Shown one piece after another: positions 63,547 through 64,000 of a stretch of DNA of 64,000 nt (its first letter is position 1; every line of letters begins with the position of its first letter). Origin of the DNA: Lachnospiraceae bacterium (lineage in GTDB: Bacteria; Bacillota; Clostridia; Lachnospirales; Lachnospiraceae); assembly GCA_017621815.1 (NCBI GenBank), contig JAGASK010000039.1, forward strand, positions 62,001 through 126,000, given 5' to 3'. A program made the position numbers and the translations under genes. The notes under the pieces are model-generated. The model did not search any database. It worked only from the letters and a program-made list of their open reading frames with translations, and was not told where the DNA came from.

Positions 63547-64000
63547 GACTGCTTGTCCTCCTTTAGCATGATAATAGGACAGGCTGCAAAATGGCCGCTG
63601 GAAACAGCAGTCTCCTGCAGCTGCGGCTCCTTCTGCCTGCATATTTCCGTGGCATAGGGACATCTTGGGTGAAACCTGCAGCCCTGGGGAGGATTCGTAC
63701 TGCTGCCGATTTCCCCCTGTAAAAGCCCTCTCTTTATCCCTTTTTCCTCCGGATCCGGTACCGGAACTGCGTTTAAGAGCGCCCTGGTATACGGATGGAC
63801 AGGATTGTTAAATATTTCCCTGGCTTCTCCTGTTTCCACGATTTTCCCAAGATACATAACCGCAATCCTGTCGCTGACATAATTCACAGCCCCCAGCCCG
63901 TGTCCTACAAAAAGCAGTGTCAGATTCAGTTCTTTCTGCAAGCTACGCAGCAGATTTAATATCTGCGCCTGAATAGAAACATCCAATGCGCTGACAGGTT
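63543..64000 (-). CDS. Peptide ABC transporter ATP-binding protein (OppF/DppF type), 5' end outside window
   Basis: About 152 C-terminal residues. The visible frame begins at [13 protein letters not shown], just after the Walker B/D-loop, then the switch His in [11 protein letters not shown] and the C-terminal peptide-transporter motif [15 protein letters not shown] followed by an iron-sulfur-like [14 protein letters not shown] stretch typical of OppD/OppF. The TTG at 63986 is an internal codon, not a start. Coupled to the permease gene by a four-base overlap. Confidence 0.93.
   Translation of the reverse strand, partial: PVSALDVSIQAQILNLLRSLQKELNLTLLFVGHGLGAVNYVSDRIAVMYLGKIVETGEAREIFNNPVHPYTRALLNAVPVPDPEEKGIKRGLLQGEIGSSTNPPQGCRFHPRCPYATEICRQKEPQLQETAVSSGHFAACPIIMLKEDKQS

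Noticed and set aside
1-64000. CRISPR arrays, tRNA or rRNA genes, prophage
   Set aside because: No regularly spaced repeats, no tRNA-like cloverleaf with CCA-end pattern, no rRNA sequence and no phage structural genes were seen.

Overview
The window looks like a chromosomal segment from a spore-forming Clostridia member of the Lachnospiraceae type. The base composition is moderately low in G+C. Strong AAGGAGG-type ribosome binding sites precede most genes, and sporulation genes (spoIID, a spoIIQ-like gene), a T-box on ileS, LytTR/GHKL two-component systems and a coexisting SNF2/SWIM protein are all typical of that group. This assignment is an inference from gene content; no rRNA or tRNA gene was found.

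Layout. 1-7821 (all minus): a partial murF behind ddl, a GH9-like lipoprotein, an amidohydrolase, an M23-like spoIIQ, spoIID and a calcium-loop protein. 7822-8164 is a gene-free stretch holding a branched hairpin. 8165-16847: an aconitase-family hydratase with a clear promoter, an MFS transporter divergent from a cupin-AraC regulator, an AraC/GyrI-type regulator with a translationally adjacent small protein, a two-domain polyphosphate:AMP phosphotransferase, and a LytTR-DUF3021 pair. 16899-21951: a two-component system followed by an FtsX-type ABC transporter, with a TTACA-N4-TGTAA dyad in front of the transporter genes. 22087-28468: glycogen phosphorylase and isoleucyl-tRNA synthetase, the latter with promoter, T-box, terminator and a repeat-rich leader. 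28470-28945 is gene-free and contains a cluster of hairpins.

28946-37631: a FlxA-like coiled-coil protein, a GHKL/LytTR two-component system, then a run of minus-strand genes: a PPP-type phosphatase, a VOC protein, an unrecognised protein, a divergent PurA-like enzyme, a vWA protein and a zinc-ribbon pseudokinase. The last three are packed with gaps of 24 and 11 bases and look like one undescribed module. 37755-42744: two ABC-2 permeases, two ABC ATPases, a soluble GHKL kinase and a LytTR regulator. 42889-44136: an Eis-like acetyltransferase. 44256-47370 looks acquired (A+T-richer): a 53-residue small ORF, an AAA/DUF4143 ATPase, and a pair made of a HEFGH metalloprotease and a 177-residue unknown.

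47474-64000: a SWIM-SNF2 helicase, nicotinate phosphoribosyltransferase, a sugar-uptake locus (GH5 enzyme, two permeases, binding lipoprotein, esterase) divergent from a two-component system, an M20 peptidase/deacylase, a 213-bp MITE-like element with perfect 16-bp ends, and a peptide ABC transporter (permeases C and B, ATPase F running off the edge).

Main leads: the zinc-ribbon pseudokinase/vWA/PurA-like cluster; the metalloprotease pair and small-ORF/AAA pair in the accessory patch; a GH9-like lipoprotein and a SpoIID/SpoIIQ pair that have lost their catalytic residues; the structured element at 7885-7964; and the MITE. All homology statements come from motif reading, not from searches.
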